Shown here: positions 53,610 through 63,500 of the stretch, in pieces
Layout of the letters: every line of letters starts with the position of its first letter
Position numbering within the stretch: the first letter of the stretch is position 1
Assembly (NCBI GenBank): GCA_016271365.2
Contig: JADMNL010000028.1
Location: forward strand, 99,417,501 to 99,481,500
Direction of reading: 5' to 3'
Source of the DNA: Neoceratodus forsteri
Lineage: Eukaryota > Chordata > Ceratodontiformes > Ceratodontidae
DNA: 64,000 nt
Translations under genes and position numbers: made by a program
The notes under the pieces: generated by a model
Seen by the model: only the letters and a program-made list of their open reading frames with translations
Databases searched by the model: none
What the model was told of the DNA's origin: nothing

Positions 53610-54756
53610 CTCCTGGTTTAATTTCCCAACTTCCTCTATGTACTCCTCCATCCTCTGTTTAAACACTTTCTTCCCCTTCTCACTCAAGTGTAGTCTGTCC
53701 TTGGCATAGAAACTACTGTCCTCCCAGGTCCCTCCCCACCCCCCAACAGCCCATACCCTTTTGCACAACATCACGTTCTTAGTCATCTGTTAAATTCCTC
53801 TATTCTCAGCTTTCTTGTTGTGCTTGCCTTTGGCACCGGAAGTATCTCTGAAAAAGTTACTGATCTTCCTGCCCCCTCACATAATTGTGCTAGTTCCTCA
53901 AACCTCCTCTGGACTATGTCTACTGTCTTGTCAGCCTGGTCGTTTGTCCCAAGATGTATAATTAAATGAGGTTTGTCCCTACCCCTTCTAGCATATTTCA
54001 GAACAGATTGTCCCACCCTTTCCGCTGTCATTCCTGGCATGGCCTCCACCCAAATGCGACTATGCCGCTCCACCATGCTACCCCACCTGACTCCTCTTAG
54101 TATTGAGTTCCCCAGCACTAAGATTCCACCCCTCTTACTCCCTGCCTGCTTCCATTCATCTCCCTCTCTCATTTCCAGCTCCTCTTCTTCCTCCTGCACA
54201 TTATTTCCCCCTTTTACCCCTGTTGCAATTCTCCTAGCAGAACTTCCCCGCTCCCAGTTTGGTCCAGGCACTTATCAATTACTCCTCTAATTCTCATCAT
54301 TTCCTCCACCTTCTTCCTCTCTAGCAGTGCAAAACTATTTTCTGAAGACCCTTCACAAATGCCCGCTACCTCTCTCTTCATAGTAACCTGTTCTCTCCTT
54401 TCCACTCCATGACTTTTGCCACTTCTTCGCCTCCCCTCACAAGTCCCAATCTCCTCCTTCCATTTGTCTTTTGTCTCCTGACCTGGATTCCCTGGCAATC
54501 GTTCTTCCTGGCCTGGGCCCCTTTGTCTCTGCTTCCCTTCTTCTGACCCTCTCTTCACCACTGTTGGCTTAAACCGCCCTCCCTCATCTCCCCTTCTTCC
54601 TCCCTCCAGTACTCGGCTAAACCCACCTCCAATCTGCCTTGCCTGTCTTAGTTCCTCCTGCAGACCCTCAATCTCCTTTCGAAGTTTTTCTATGTGGTAG
54701 CACACTAAACATCCTCCCACACTCCAGGAAATTTTTAGAAAGATTGTGGAGTCCAT
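53610..54756 (-). pseudogene. CR1 ORF1 with SGNH-esterase domain, frameshifted
   Basis: The N-terminal part has CLVCYHIEKLRKEIEGLQEE, a Cys pair followed by a coiled-coil heptad run, then a charged low-complexity linker to about 54260. After a frameshift, GGILVLGNSILRGVRW (block I, GDS changed to GNS at ~54104-54112), VEAMPGMTAERV and LIIHLGTNDQAD (block III GTND) follow. After a second shift at ~53784, AKDRLHLSEKGKKVF supplies the block V Asp and His (~53688-53699). CR1 ORF1 proteins with this esterase domain are known; the reaction is not firmly established. The frameshifts inactivate this copy. Confidence 0.85.
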
Positions 54757-54822
54757 GATTGTCTGAATGGCCCCCTCTGGCTCCCAAACACTCCCAAACC
54801 TGGCTCTGCCACTGTCTGACCC

Positions 54823-56600
54823 CCAGCATCCTCTGAATGAAACAGGTCCATCTCCCTCATAACTCCTTTAAGTTCTCTACACAGTTGCTGCTGGTACTCA
54901 TTTGCTCTGTTACTCTGTATGGTCACACACAGTGCCTCACATTTGGATCTTGGGTCTAACATGGTTGCAGACATGTAGCTAGTATTGTCATGTACTATTG
55001 CAAACCATGAATGATCTTAACTCCCTAGTAAGCCCTTCAATGAGCTCTTTGATGGGTTCTGGAAACAAGTCCATAATGCTGCTCTCCTGGAAACTCTACA
55101 TGGTTGACATGAGGAGACAGACAGCTGGAATGTCCTGACTCAGTGAAGCTGTATTGGAGCTTTTAGGTCATGGTGCATTTCTCAAAGGCAGACAGAACCT
55201 GGACCATGCCCTTAATGATGTTCCAATCTTGGTGTACGGGTACGACACCAACAACCCGCTCAATGGATAACTCGTGTAGAACACGCTTCTGTTCCAGCAA
55301 GCACTGCACAGTATAAAATGTGCAGTTCTGTCATGTACTAACATCTTGGATTAGCCAATGGTTTGGTAAACCAAGCTGGTCCTGAGCAGTTTGCAGCTCT
55401 CTGGTTGCCTTAGCAGAATGATGGACATGGCTACAGGTGTCTCTTGAAGTAACAATAATATGAGAAGCACCCACACTGTTCTGGAGAGCACCAGTGAATC
55501 ACAAGTTTCAGTGTATGATTAGAGCAGTGGATTCCCTGAAAGTGGCCATCACAAACTACTTTTACCATGTTCTTCCCATTATCTGTAATAAAGAACCCGA
55601 CATGCAAACATGCTGTGCTAATCCAGGCGTCATCTTGCAAAGATGTATGAATGTTAACACCGGTATGTTCCCATGGATGGACTGCAACACAAAGGAAAGC
55701 ACACATCCAGTGGGATGGGATATTTCTACAGCCAAGGTCGGAGCAAGAGGAAGAGGAAGAGGAATCAGCAGCAGTTATGTCACCTTGTGCTGTAAGTGGG
55801 AGGTATGCATGCAGTTAGTTTGTACTGGTCCATACATCAGAAGTGCGGTGGAAAACCCTGTCCACAGCCTGGTTCAGCAATTTCTCCACCTGACTGCAGC
55901 ATGTCTCAGAGATATTTGGCACGACTGTACAACAAAAAGTGGCTCACTGTGGGATGTGGTATTGAGGTTGCAAAAAAATTTAGAGGTCTACAGAATCCAG
56001 TGTCTTCGACAATAGAACAAGGTTGAAAATCCAGTGCAATCATCTCACCTATGAGCTATGTGATCTGAACAACTGTGGGTTAAGTTGGCAAGACCTTTGT
56101 GCATGCCTGAAATGCTTCCTTTATTGTGCGAGTAGGCTTTTGAGATAGCATAGCCTTGATCCTGGCCCTGGCTCCACAGTGGACAAATGCGGGTGATTTA
56201 GGTTGCGGAAGGGGGGGCACCACAAACTGCACATCTGCTGTTTCACCATCTGAACTGGTTTGTGAGGGGCCTGAGGTTGTGCCTGTAGGAATACTTGGGC
56301 AAAGACTGGAACCAAGACTTTGTTGGTGTTTGGTCACTTGCTGACTGCCTCTGCCACCATCACCACCATCAACAGAGTCAGGAGCTGTTAAAGAGACAAC
56401 ACCAGCAGAGGCTTTATCCAAGTTAGCCACCTCAGGATGCTTTTTCAGAAGGTGGTCCCAAAGACACTTTGTGCTCAGTTTATCAGCATTTTTATCACAG
56501 CTGAGACACTGACCACAGCGTGAACACACAGCTCTCCTTTTATCATCCTCCTGTTCAGAAAAATATGTCCAGATATCACTGGAACTTGAATGTGTACCTT
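54823..56600 (-). pseudogene. hAT transposase pseudogene, BED to catalytic part
   Basis: The N-terminus shows a BED zinc finger, SSDIWTYFSEQEDDKRRAVC then SRCGQC and STKCLWDHLLKKHPEVA (W-x-Y-F, Cys pair, H-x4-H), at about 56440-56590. A Ser/Thr/Gln linker follows, ending KPTRTIKEAFQACTKVLP near 56090. The frame 55706-55431 has the central block FFITDNGKNMVKVV and FQGIHCSNHTLKLVIHWCSP (TDNGKNM and C-x2-H, typical of hAT catalytic regions). 54974-54823 has SATMLDPRSKCEALC and LFHSEDAGGQTV. hAT transposases cut and paste DNA leaving 8-bp duplications. Frameshifts and stops make it inactive. It resembles vertebrate ZBED-type proteins but is not a host gene here. Confidence 0.85.
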
Positions 56601-56749
56601 ATCTCAACTCTCTTGTACATTACTTGCACCCACAACCACCAGATTCAGTTTGGATGGGAAAAGAAAGCGTGTAAATTCGACACCAGATGAAGTATCATAA
56701 GCACTAGGATGAGCAAACATTAGGATGGATTGCTTGTTTTTTTTAACAG

Positions 56750-57660
56750 GAGGTTGACATGAAGGATGAGGAGGAACAGGTGATGGTGGTAGTATCAGTA
56801 CTGGAGGTAGTGCTGATAATGGCACTGGCAGCAGTGGTGGAGGTGGAGGTGATGGTAGTAGTAGCAGTACTGGAGGTAGTGCTGATGGTGGCACTGGCAG
56901 TAGTGGTGGAGGTGGAGGTGATGGTGGTAGTAGCAGTACTGGAGGTAGTGCTGATGGTGGCATTGGCAGCAGTGGCGGAGGTGGAGGTGATGGTGGTAGT
57001 AGCAGTATTGGAGGTAGTGCTGATGGTGGCACTGGCAGTAGTGGTGGAGGTGGAGGTGATGGTGGTAGTAGCAGTACTGGTGGTAGTGCTGATGGTGGCA
57101 CTGGCAGCAGTGGCGGAGGTGGAGGTGATGGTGGTAGTAGCAGTATTGGAGGTAGTGCTGATGGTGGCACTGGCAGCAGTGGTGAAGGTGGAGGTGATGG
57201 TGGTAGTAGCAGTATTGGAGGCAGTGCTGATGGTGGCACTGTCAGCAGTGGTGGAGGTGGAGGTGATGGTGGTAGTAGCAGTATTGGAGGTAGTGCTGAT
57301 GGTGGCACTGGCAGTAGTGGTGGAGGTGGAGGTGATGGTGGTAGTAGCAGTATTGGAGGTAGTGCTGATGGTGGCACTGGCAGCAGTGGTGAAGGTGGAG
57401 GTGATGGTGGTAGTAGCAGTATTGGAGGTAGTGCTGATGGTGGCACTGTCAGCAGTGGTGGAGGTGGAGGTGATGGTGGTAGTAGCAGTACTGGAGGTAG
57501 TGCTGATGGTGGCACTGTCAGCAGTGACGGAGGTGGAGGTGATGGTGGTAGTGGCAGTACTGGAGGTAGTGCTGATGGTGGCACTGGCAGCAGTGGTGGA
57601 GGTGGTGGAGATGGTGGCAGCCAATGTGGCAACAACACTGATCATTACAGTGGCTGAGAC
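56750..57660. repeat. 69-bp tandem array, open in several frames
   Basis: CTGATGG anchors at 56882, 56951 and 57020 are exactly 69 bases apart. About twelve units run from ~56811 to ~57610 with few substitutions. Because 69 is a multiple of three, reading frames persist. Open through the whole array are a Gly/Ser frame ([17 protein letters not shown]) and a Val/Ala/Leu/Met frame on the + strand, and a Pro/Leu frame and a Thr/Ser/Ala frame on the minus strand. It adjoins the hAT BED region. No start, signal or domain singles out one frame as real. Confidence 0.92.
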
Positions 57661-57924
57661 TTGCATTGGAACAGTGGTGGTGACAATGGTACTAGCAACT
57701 GGTCTGGCTGGAGTGAAGGGGACAGCAGGACGGTGAATACATGTTGAACGTTGACCCCTGTCTTAATCACTTTTGGAGAGGCTCGTCCACAGACATTTTT
57801 TGACTGTACTTGACTGTTTATGTGGCATTTTCACTCATCAGATAAATTGCAAAAAAGTGGAATGTTTTCGAATATTATTTTCCTGAAGCCATAACTAGTT
57901 TTTGTAATACAATTGTGTATGCAA

Positions 57925-58370
57925 ATAAATGTGCCCTCGCTGGAGGAGAGGAGGGCCCAGGGGGACATGATTGAGGTCTTCAAGTACCGTAAACCAAGAT
58001 AGGATCTTTCAACTGAAGGAGAGTGGAATCACCAGAGGACACAGTTGGAAGATTGAGGGTGGTAGGATTAGGGAGGAAAGGAGGAGGAGGAGGTACTTCA
58101 CCGAGAGAGTGGTGGAACCGTGGAATGCACTGCCCGGGAAGCTGATACAGGCAGCTACAGTGGAGGGATTCGAGAGAGGGTTCGACAGGTATAGGCAAGG
58201 GGTGAAGCAGAGGCTGGTTTACTTGGGGGGGCAGGACTGGGGGATGGAATAACAGTGGAAGGAGACAGATAGAGGGCTACGGTACCCAATCAGGGTGCTT
58301 GAAGTATGAGCAGACTTGATAGACCAATAGGCCTACTCTGCTGGCGTCTAGTATGTTAGTATGTTAATTT
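57925..58370 (+). mobile_element. CR1-type LINE 3' end
   Basis: The segment begins in CR1 coding sequence at the SLEERRAQGDMIEVFKY equivalent. The frame from 57971 reads GHSWKIEGGRIREERRRR and YFTERVVEPWNALPGKLIQA. It ends with ATAGGCCTACTCTGCTGGCG and the tail AGTATGTTAGTATGTTA at 58350-58366. The same tail type is inverted at 3020. Confidence 0.9.
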
Positions 58371-58384
58371 ATTTCCCAGAAACA

Positions 58385-58640
58385 GGAAGAATTACTGTCT
58401 TTTGCTGCAGCAGTGGCAGCCAGCAAATGTAACTGACAGCTCAGACTACTTCTGTAGCATCTGGACTCTAGAAACAAAAAGACTTCAGCAACTTTTTAAT
58501 ATTCTTGTTTGTAACTTTTTACTGTATCAACAAATAACAACTAGTCAGAAAGCTAAGTCTTGGCCACAAAGGTGCCCCAAGCCTATGCCTACCCTAAGGC
58601 ACAGATAAAATCTGTGACATCCAGAGACAAAAACAGTTCA
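58385..58640 (+). repeat. Solitary unit of the 62885-63500 tandem repeat
   Basis: AACTTTTTACTGTATCAAC, AGTCAGAAAGCTAAGTC, CACAAAGGTGCCCCA, GCCTACCCTAAGGCACAG and CAGAGACAAAAACAG occur in the order found in each unit at 62885-63500. It lies 4.2 kb from that array. Confidence 0.8.
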
Positions 58641-59335
58641 ATAATTGTTATGCTGATTGCGCGCATGCGCAAGAAACATATTGCGGCAGCTTTCTCCAGA
58701 AGCAGGTTGTGGAGGCGTGGCACTGTTATGGTCAATGCCCCCCATGGCCTTTAAAGGCTTGGCCTGCTTCCCTAATGCCATGGCACACTGCAGCTGACAC
58801 TAGTTCAGCCAGCGTGCCACAACCTTGTAAAAATTTAGCCGCTCAATCAGAGGCTGCCTCGTCATTGCAGCATCAGCCATTCGCTGCAATGAGGGAGCGA
58901 CCCATCATTGCGGGGCGGAACCTTGAAACACTGAGATTGTTTGTGAACATGGCAGCATCTTGCCACCATGTTCACAAACAATATTAACCCCCCCGCCGAG
59001 GGAGTGCCCAATCTCCCTCAGCAGCATGTGCCCCTCCATCGCGCTTGTTTGCCGAATGGGGCCCCCAACTCGGCCGGCTTAGTGGGCTCCAAGGTTTATG
59101 TTGCCAATGGGGAGCCCACTCCTGTTGGCATTGCATAACCCCCCTTTGTTGTCTGCTGATGGGGTGCTCAGTCCCTTCGACATAATGTCACAACCTCCCC
59201 TTTTGTTGTGTAGCAGCGGGTGCCCAATCCCCATCAACATAATGTAAACCCCGTCCCAATCCCCCGCAGCTACAACTGGTCCCCCAAAAAAGATTCCATT
59301 GGACATGCTGGGAGCCCACCCAACATGCCACATAG
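58641..59335. other. GC-rich stretch with imperfect ~65-bp repeats
   Basis: A short exact fold-back lies at 58937-58983 (ATTGTTTGTGAACATGG / CCATGTTCACAAACAAT). From 58985 to 59265, blocks such as GGGGAGCCCACTCCTGTTGG, GGGGTGCTCAGTCCCTTCGA and CGGGTGCCCAATCCCCATCA recur with CATAATGT words about every 65 bases. No coding signal. Confidence 0.6.
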
Positions 59336-59640
59336 ATACATAGACAGTGTCGGCAGATAAGGGCCTATGGCCCACCCAGTCTGCCCATTTGAGCTTGTAA
59401 GTTCAGTTTGTTTTCCTAGAAGTCTGTTGCCTTACCCTGAACTCCAGAATTCTTTATGTCTATCCCATGCATTCTTAAATCCCGTGATTGTTTCAGCCCC
59501 CACCACTTCCTCTGGCAGGGTGTTCCACTTGTCCACCACCCGTTCTGTGAAGAAATTCTTTCTCATGTTTCCTCTGAATCGTCCTCCCTCCAACTTCATC
59601 CCATGCCCTCTAGTCCTGGAACATCTTTTTCGCTTAAAAA
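59336..59640 (-). mobile_element. CR1-type LINE 3' end, short copy
   Basis: It is nearly the same as 19475-19796, with tail ACATAGATACATAGACAGTG, minus-strand C-terminus FFTERVVDKWNTLPEEVVGA, and truncation at CGCTTAAAAA (59631-59640). The similarity suggests both belong to one younger CR1 subfamily. Confidence 0.9.
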
Positions 59641-59934
59641 TGCCCCAGTAAAATCAAAACCAGTCCCGCAATGTCTTTTTTTTTTTTTAACCTGTAAAAA
59701 AGGAAACGGTCCCTTGGCGGTCTCCCTGACCCCCTCCCACAACCCGTGCCCACCCACTGCGCAGCCTGCCTCCCCAGACCCCCCCCCATTCTTACCTCCG
59801 GAGTCTGGCATGGCGATCTTCGGTGGACTGGGAACACGTCTGCACTCTTCAAAGCTGACCGCAAACTGAGGAAATGCTGGTAAGCTGTATAATGGAATAA
59901 ATAGTTTTTTTCAACTTTGATGCATATCTCAGGC
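59641..59934. other. Unassigned spacer
   Basis: Contains a T run at 59671-59689 and C-rich sequence. No recognised element. Confidence 0.4.
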
Positions 59935-61265
59935 ATGTTTTGGAATTTTGGCACCAAATTTTCAACATGGGATTTTTGGGACCGCTCCTCTTGAATTCTG
60001 GCACTGTCATGGCATTATTCTGCCCCGGAAGGTGATTTCACGGTCACTGCGTGGAATCCCCTTTTGGGACCGATTAACGAAAGTGCCAGTGTTCATGAGG
60101 TGGGCTCTGAAAAAGCCTATTCTGCAAATTTGGTGGGAAAATCCCCAAAATGACTGTTTTATAAGTGTGCATTGCGCAGTTGCTACGCACGCTCGTACCT
60201 TTGCGAATCTGCAATATTTTCAAGCCAGATTTTCAACACTGCTATTTTGTCAGACCTCCTTGTGAACAGTACAGCTGTCATTTTCCACATCCTGGCCAAA
60301 ATGTGTTTTCGCACTTCTGGCGCAGAATAGCGTAGTTGGTGTGGGAAATCAGTGTTCAGGACAGATTAAGAAAATGACAGTGGCAATGTTCATGAGCAGA
60401 GGTCCTAAAATGCCTATGTTGAAAATTTGGTGATGATACTCCATAAAATGACTATGTTACGAGCGTGCATTGAGCAGTTTGCACACATGCTTGTAACTTC
60501 ACAAATTAAAAATATTTTCACTCCAGATTTTCAACATTGCCATTCTTCTGCACCTCCTTGTGAACAGTACAGTTGTCATTTTTCACATCTTGGCCAAAAT
60601 GTGTTTTCACAGTTCTAGTGCAGAATAGCGTGGTCTCTGTGGGAAATCTGTGTTTGGGACACATTATGAAAATGACAGTGACACTGTTCATTAGCAGAGG
60701 TCCTAAAATGCCTATGTTGAAAATTTGGTGACGAAAGTCCATATAATGAGTGTGTTACGAATGTGCATTGTGCAGTTTCCACGCTCGCTCGTTCCTTCAC
60801 AACTTTGCAATATTTTCACTCCAGATTTTCAGCATTGCCATTTTGCCATACCTCCATATGAACAGTGCAGCTGTCATTTTTCACATCCTGGATGAAATGT
60901 GTTTTTGCTCTTCCAAAGCACAATAGCGTGGTCACTGCGGGAAATCAGTATTCGGGACATATTAAGAAAATCACACTGATACTGTTCATGAGCAGAGATG
61001 CTAAAATGTCTATGTTGAAAATTTTGTGATGAAACTCCATAACATGACTGTGTTACGAGCGTGTGCTGTGCAGGTTCCACGAACCCTTGTAAGTTTGCAA
61101 ATTAGTAATATTTTCACGCCAGATTTTCAACACTGGCATTTGTTCACAGCTCCTTATGAACAGTACAGCTGTCATTTTTCTCATCCTGACTGAAATGTGT
61201 TTCCACGCTTCTAGAGCAGAATACTGCAGTAGCTGTCAGAAATCAGTGTTTGGGACAGATTAGGA
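59935..61265. repeat. ~298-bp satellite-like tandem array
   Basis: ACAGATTAAGAAAATGACAG-type anchors lie at 60069, 60361, 60659, 60957 and 61256, steps of 292-299 bases. Each unit has TGTTCATGAGCAGAGGTCC, CTATGTTGAAAATTTGGTGA, TGTTACGAGCGTGCATTG, CCAGATTTTCAACATTGCCA and GAACAGTACAGCTGTCATTT. About 4.4 units are present. No coding capacity. Confidence 0.92.
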
Positions 61266-62870
61266 TCGAGCGACTGGGGGGGAGTGACCAAGCTCAACTG
61301 AGCTCTGTCAGGACTGCTGCAGATTTCTTTGTGGGCAGGAAAAGGCAACAATGCAGGCAGGAGCTCAGTACAAAAGGGCAGCCTGCAGTGCTGCGAGACA
61401 CAGAATGAGCGAGTGAGGGAGGGGGAGTGAGTGTGCTCAACGGAGCTCTGTTAGGACCACTGTGGATTTCTTTGTGGGCAGGAACAGGCAGCAGTGCATG
61501 CAAGGGATGAGTACAAAAGGCCAGCCTGCAGCGGCGGGAGAAACAGAACGAATGAGTGAGAGAGGGGGAGTAAGTGAGCAAGCTCAACAGAACTCTATCA
61601 TGACTGCTGCAGATTTCTTTGTGGGCCAAAATGGGGCGGCCACGCAGGCAGGAGCCCAGTATAAAAGGGCAGCCTGCAGCACCGGCAGAAACGGAATGAG
61701 CGAGTGAGACAGGGGGAGTGAGTGAGGCCAATGGAGCTCTATCGGAACTGCTGCTGATTTCTTTGCGGGCAGAAAAAAATGCCAACAGAGGTAGAAGCCC
61801 AGTACAGAAGGGCAGCCTGCAGTGCAAGGAGACACAGAATGAGCAAGTGAGACAGGGGGAGTGAACGACCTCAACAGAGCTCTGTCGGGACAGCTGCGGA
61901 TTTTTTTATGGGCAGGAAAAGGTGGTAATGCAGGCAGGAGCCCAGTACAAAAGGCCAGCCTGCAGCCCCGGCAGAAACAGAATGAGCGAGTGAGAGAGGG
62001 GGAGTGAGCAACCTCAACGGAGCTGTGTCGGGACTGCTGCACATGTCTTTGTGGGCAGACAAAGCCAGCAACACAGGCAGGAACCCAGTACAAAAGGCCA
62101 GCCTGCAGCCCCGGCAGAAACAGAATGAGCAAGTGAGAGAGGGGGTGAGCAACCTCAGCGGAGCTGTATGGGACTGCTGCACATGTCTTTGTGGGCAGAC
62201 AAAGCCAGCAACACAGGCAGGAACCCAGTACAAAAGGGCAGCCTGCAGCAGTGGGAGACACAGAATGAGCAAGTGAGGGGTGAGTGAGCTCAACAGAGTT
62301 CTGTTGGGACTGCTGCGGATTTCTTTGTGGGCAGAAAAAGGCAGCAATGCAAGCAGGGGCCCAGTACAAAAGGGCAGCCTGCAGCGGTGGGAGAAACGAA
62401 CAAAAGAGTGAGAGGGGGGAGTGAATGAGCGAGCTCAATGGAGCTGTATCGTGACTGCTGCAGATTTCTTTGTGGCCAGAAGAAGATGGCAATGGAGGCA
62501 GGAGCCCAGTACAAAAGGGCAGCCTGCAGTGCCAACAGAAATGGAACAAGTGAGTGAGAGAGGGGGAGTGAGCGAGCTCAACGGAGCTCTGTCGGGACCA
62601 CTGCAGATTTCTTTGTGGGCAGAAAAAGGCACCAGCAGAGGCGGCTGCCCAGTACAAAAGGGCAGACTGCAGCGCCAGCAGAAACAGAATGAGCGAGCGA
62701 GAGAGGGGGAGTGACCCACCCCAACAGAGCTCTGTCAGGACAGCTGCAGATTTCTTTGTAGGCAGAAAAACGTGGCAATGCAGGCAGGAGCCCAGTACAA
62801 AAGAGCAGCCTGCAGCACCGGGAGAAACAGAATGAACGAGTGACACAGGGGCAGTAAGCGAGCTCAACGG
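61266..62870. repeat. ~143-bp satellite-like tandem array
   Basis: GATTTCTTTGTGGGC anchors or variants lie at 61322, 61465, 61612, 61756, 61899, 62042, 62182, 62318, 62463, 62606 and 62749, spacing 136-147 bases. Units share CAACGGAGCTCTGTCGGGAC, AGGAGCCCAGTACAAAAGGG, CAGCCTGCAGC and AGAAACAGAATGAGCGAGTG. The 438-codon minus-strand frame (62900-61584) is a stop-poor shadow; 143 is not a multiple of three, so the frame changes meaning at each unit. Confidence 0.93.
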
Positions 62871-62884
62871 ACCAACGCAATCAA

Positions 62885-63500
62885 CATTTGGCATTGACAA
62901 ATGCTTGTTTTATATTGTTGTTTATAACATTTAACTGTTTCACCAACAGTCAGAGAGCTTTGTCTAGGCCGCAAAGGTGCCACTAGCCAGTGCCTACCCT
63001 AGGGTGTAGTTAAAGTCTGTGGCGTCTGCCCGGAGACAAAAGGACTTCAACAATTTTTGTTATATTATTTGTAACTTTTTACTGTTTTAGCAACAGTCAG
63101 AAAGCTAAGTGTAGGCTGCAAAGGTGCCATCCTGCTACTAAAGTCTAGGCTGCAAGGGGCACCCCGCCCCAGCTGCCTACCCTAGGGCACAGATAAAGTC
63201 TGTGGTGTTCAGAGACAAAAAGACTTCCAAAATTTTTTTATGTGTTATTGTTAGTAACTTTTTACTGTTTTAACAACAACTATAGTCAGAAAGCTAAGTC
63301 TAGGCCACAAATGTGCCCCACTCCTGCCAGGGCACAGACTGAGTCAGGAGTGGCCAGAAACAAAAAGACGTGAACTATTTTATTATAGGTATTTTAAGAA
63401 AAAATAGCAGCTGCAGTAAGTTAACGTAACCTAAGCTGCAAAGGTGCCCCCTACCTACCCTATGGCACAGACAAAGCATGTGCCGAGAAAAAAAAGGACT
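62885..63500. repeat. ~150-180-bp tandem repeat, about three units
   Basis: AACTTTTTACTGTTTT anchors at 63073 and 63256, with a variant at 62926, are followed by AGTCAGAAAGCTAAGT, GCAAAGGTGCC, GCCTACCCTAGGGCACAG and AGAGACAAAAAGACTTC. It is homologous to the single unit at 58385-58640. Confidence 0.88.

Larger units (their letters stand above)
50636..54770 (-). mobile_element. Near-complete CR1 LINE
   Basis: This is the longest CR1 in the window (~4.1 kb). Minus-strand order is ORF1 (54756-53600), then endonuclease, linker, RT and C-terminus of ORF2, then the 3' untranslated region ending in octamers (CGAACATACGAAATTTGCC on the + strand near 50638). The 5' end is approximate because the CR1/MITE boundary is not marked by a duplication. 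It gives the internal reference for all truncated CR1 copies here. Confidence 0.9.
50527..54814. mobile_element. hAT-type MITE containing CR1
   Basis: The element is flanked by a perfect 8-base duplication, TCTGACCC, at 50519-50526 and 54815-54822. Its ends are CAGTGGTGGAGCTAG and CTGGCTCTGCCACTG, inverted repeats matching at 12 of 15 positions and starting CAGTG as in many hAT elements. Its own sequence is only about 109 bases at the left and about 44 at the right. The remainder is the CR1 at 50636-54770. The target is the transposase gene of another hAT. Confidence 0.85.
50010..56640 (-). mobile_element. BED-finger hAT transposon relic, split by a nested insertion
   Basis: Coding remnants of one hAT transposase run from about 56600 down to 50060 on the minus strand, broken by the insertion at 50527-54814. 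Removing that insertion with one copy of its 8-base duplication brings the transposase segments ending GGQTV (near 54811) back beside the C-terminal segment. Terminal inverted repeats of this outer element were not identified, so its ends are approximate. Confidence 0.8.

Noticed and set aside
56080..56600. A host ZBED-family gene
   Set aside because: The BED finger is real, but the downstream transposase is frameshifted and split by insertions, which fits a dead hAT element.
56604..57638. A 344-codon Pro/Leu-rich minus-strand open frame
   Set aside because: It is one of at least four frames open across the 69-bp array, with no start context or domain favouring it.
59935..62870. A CRISPR array
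   Set aside because: Whole 298-bp or 143-bp units repeat with no short direct repeats separated by unique spacers, no cas genes are present, and the DNA is vertebrate.
61584..62900. A 438-codon minus-strand open frame
   Set aside because: It runs through the 143-bp tandem array. The period is not a multiple of three and the peptide has no domain, so it is a stop-poor shadow.
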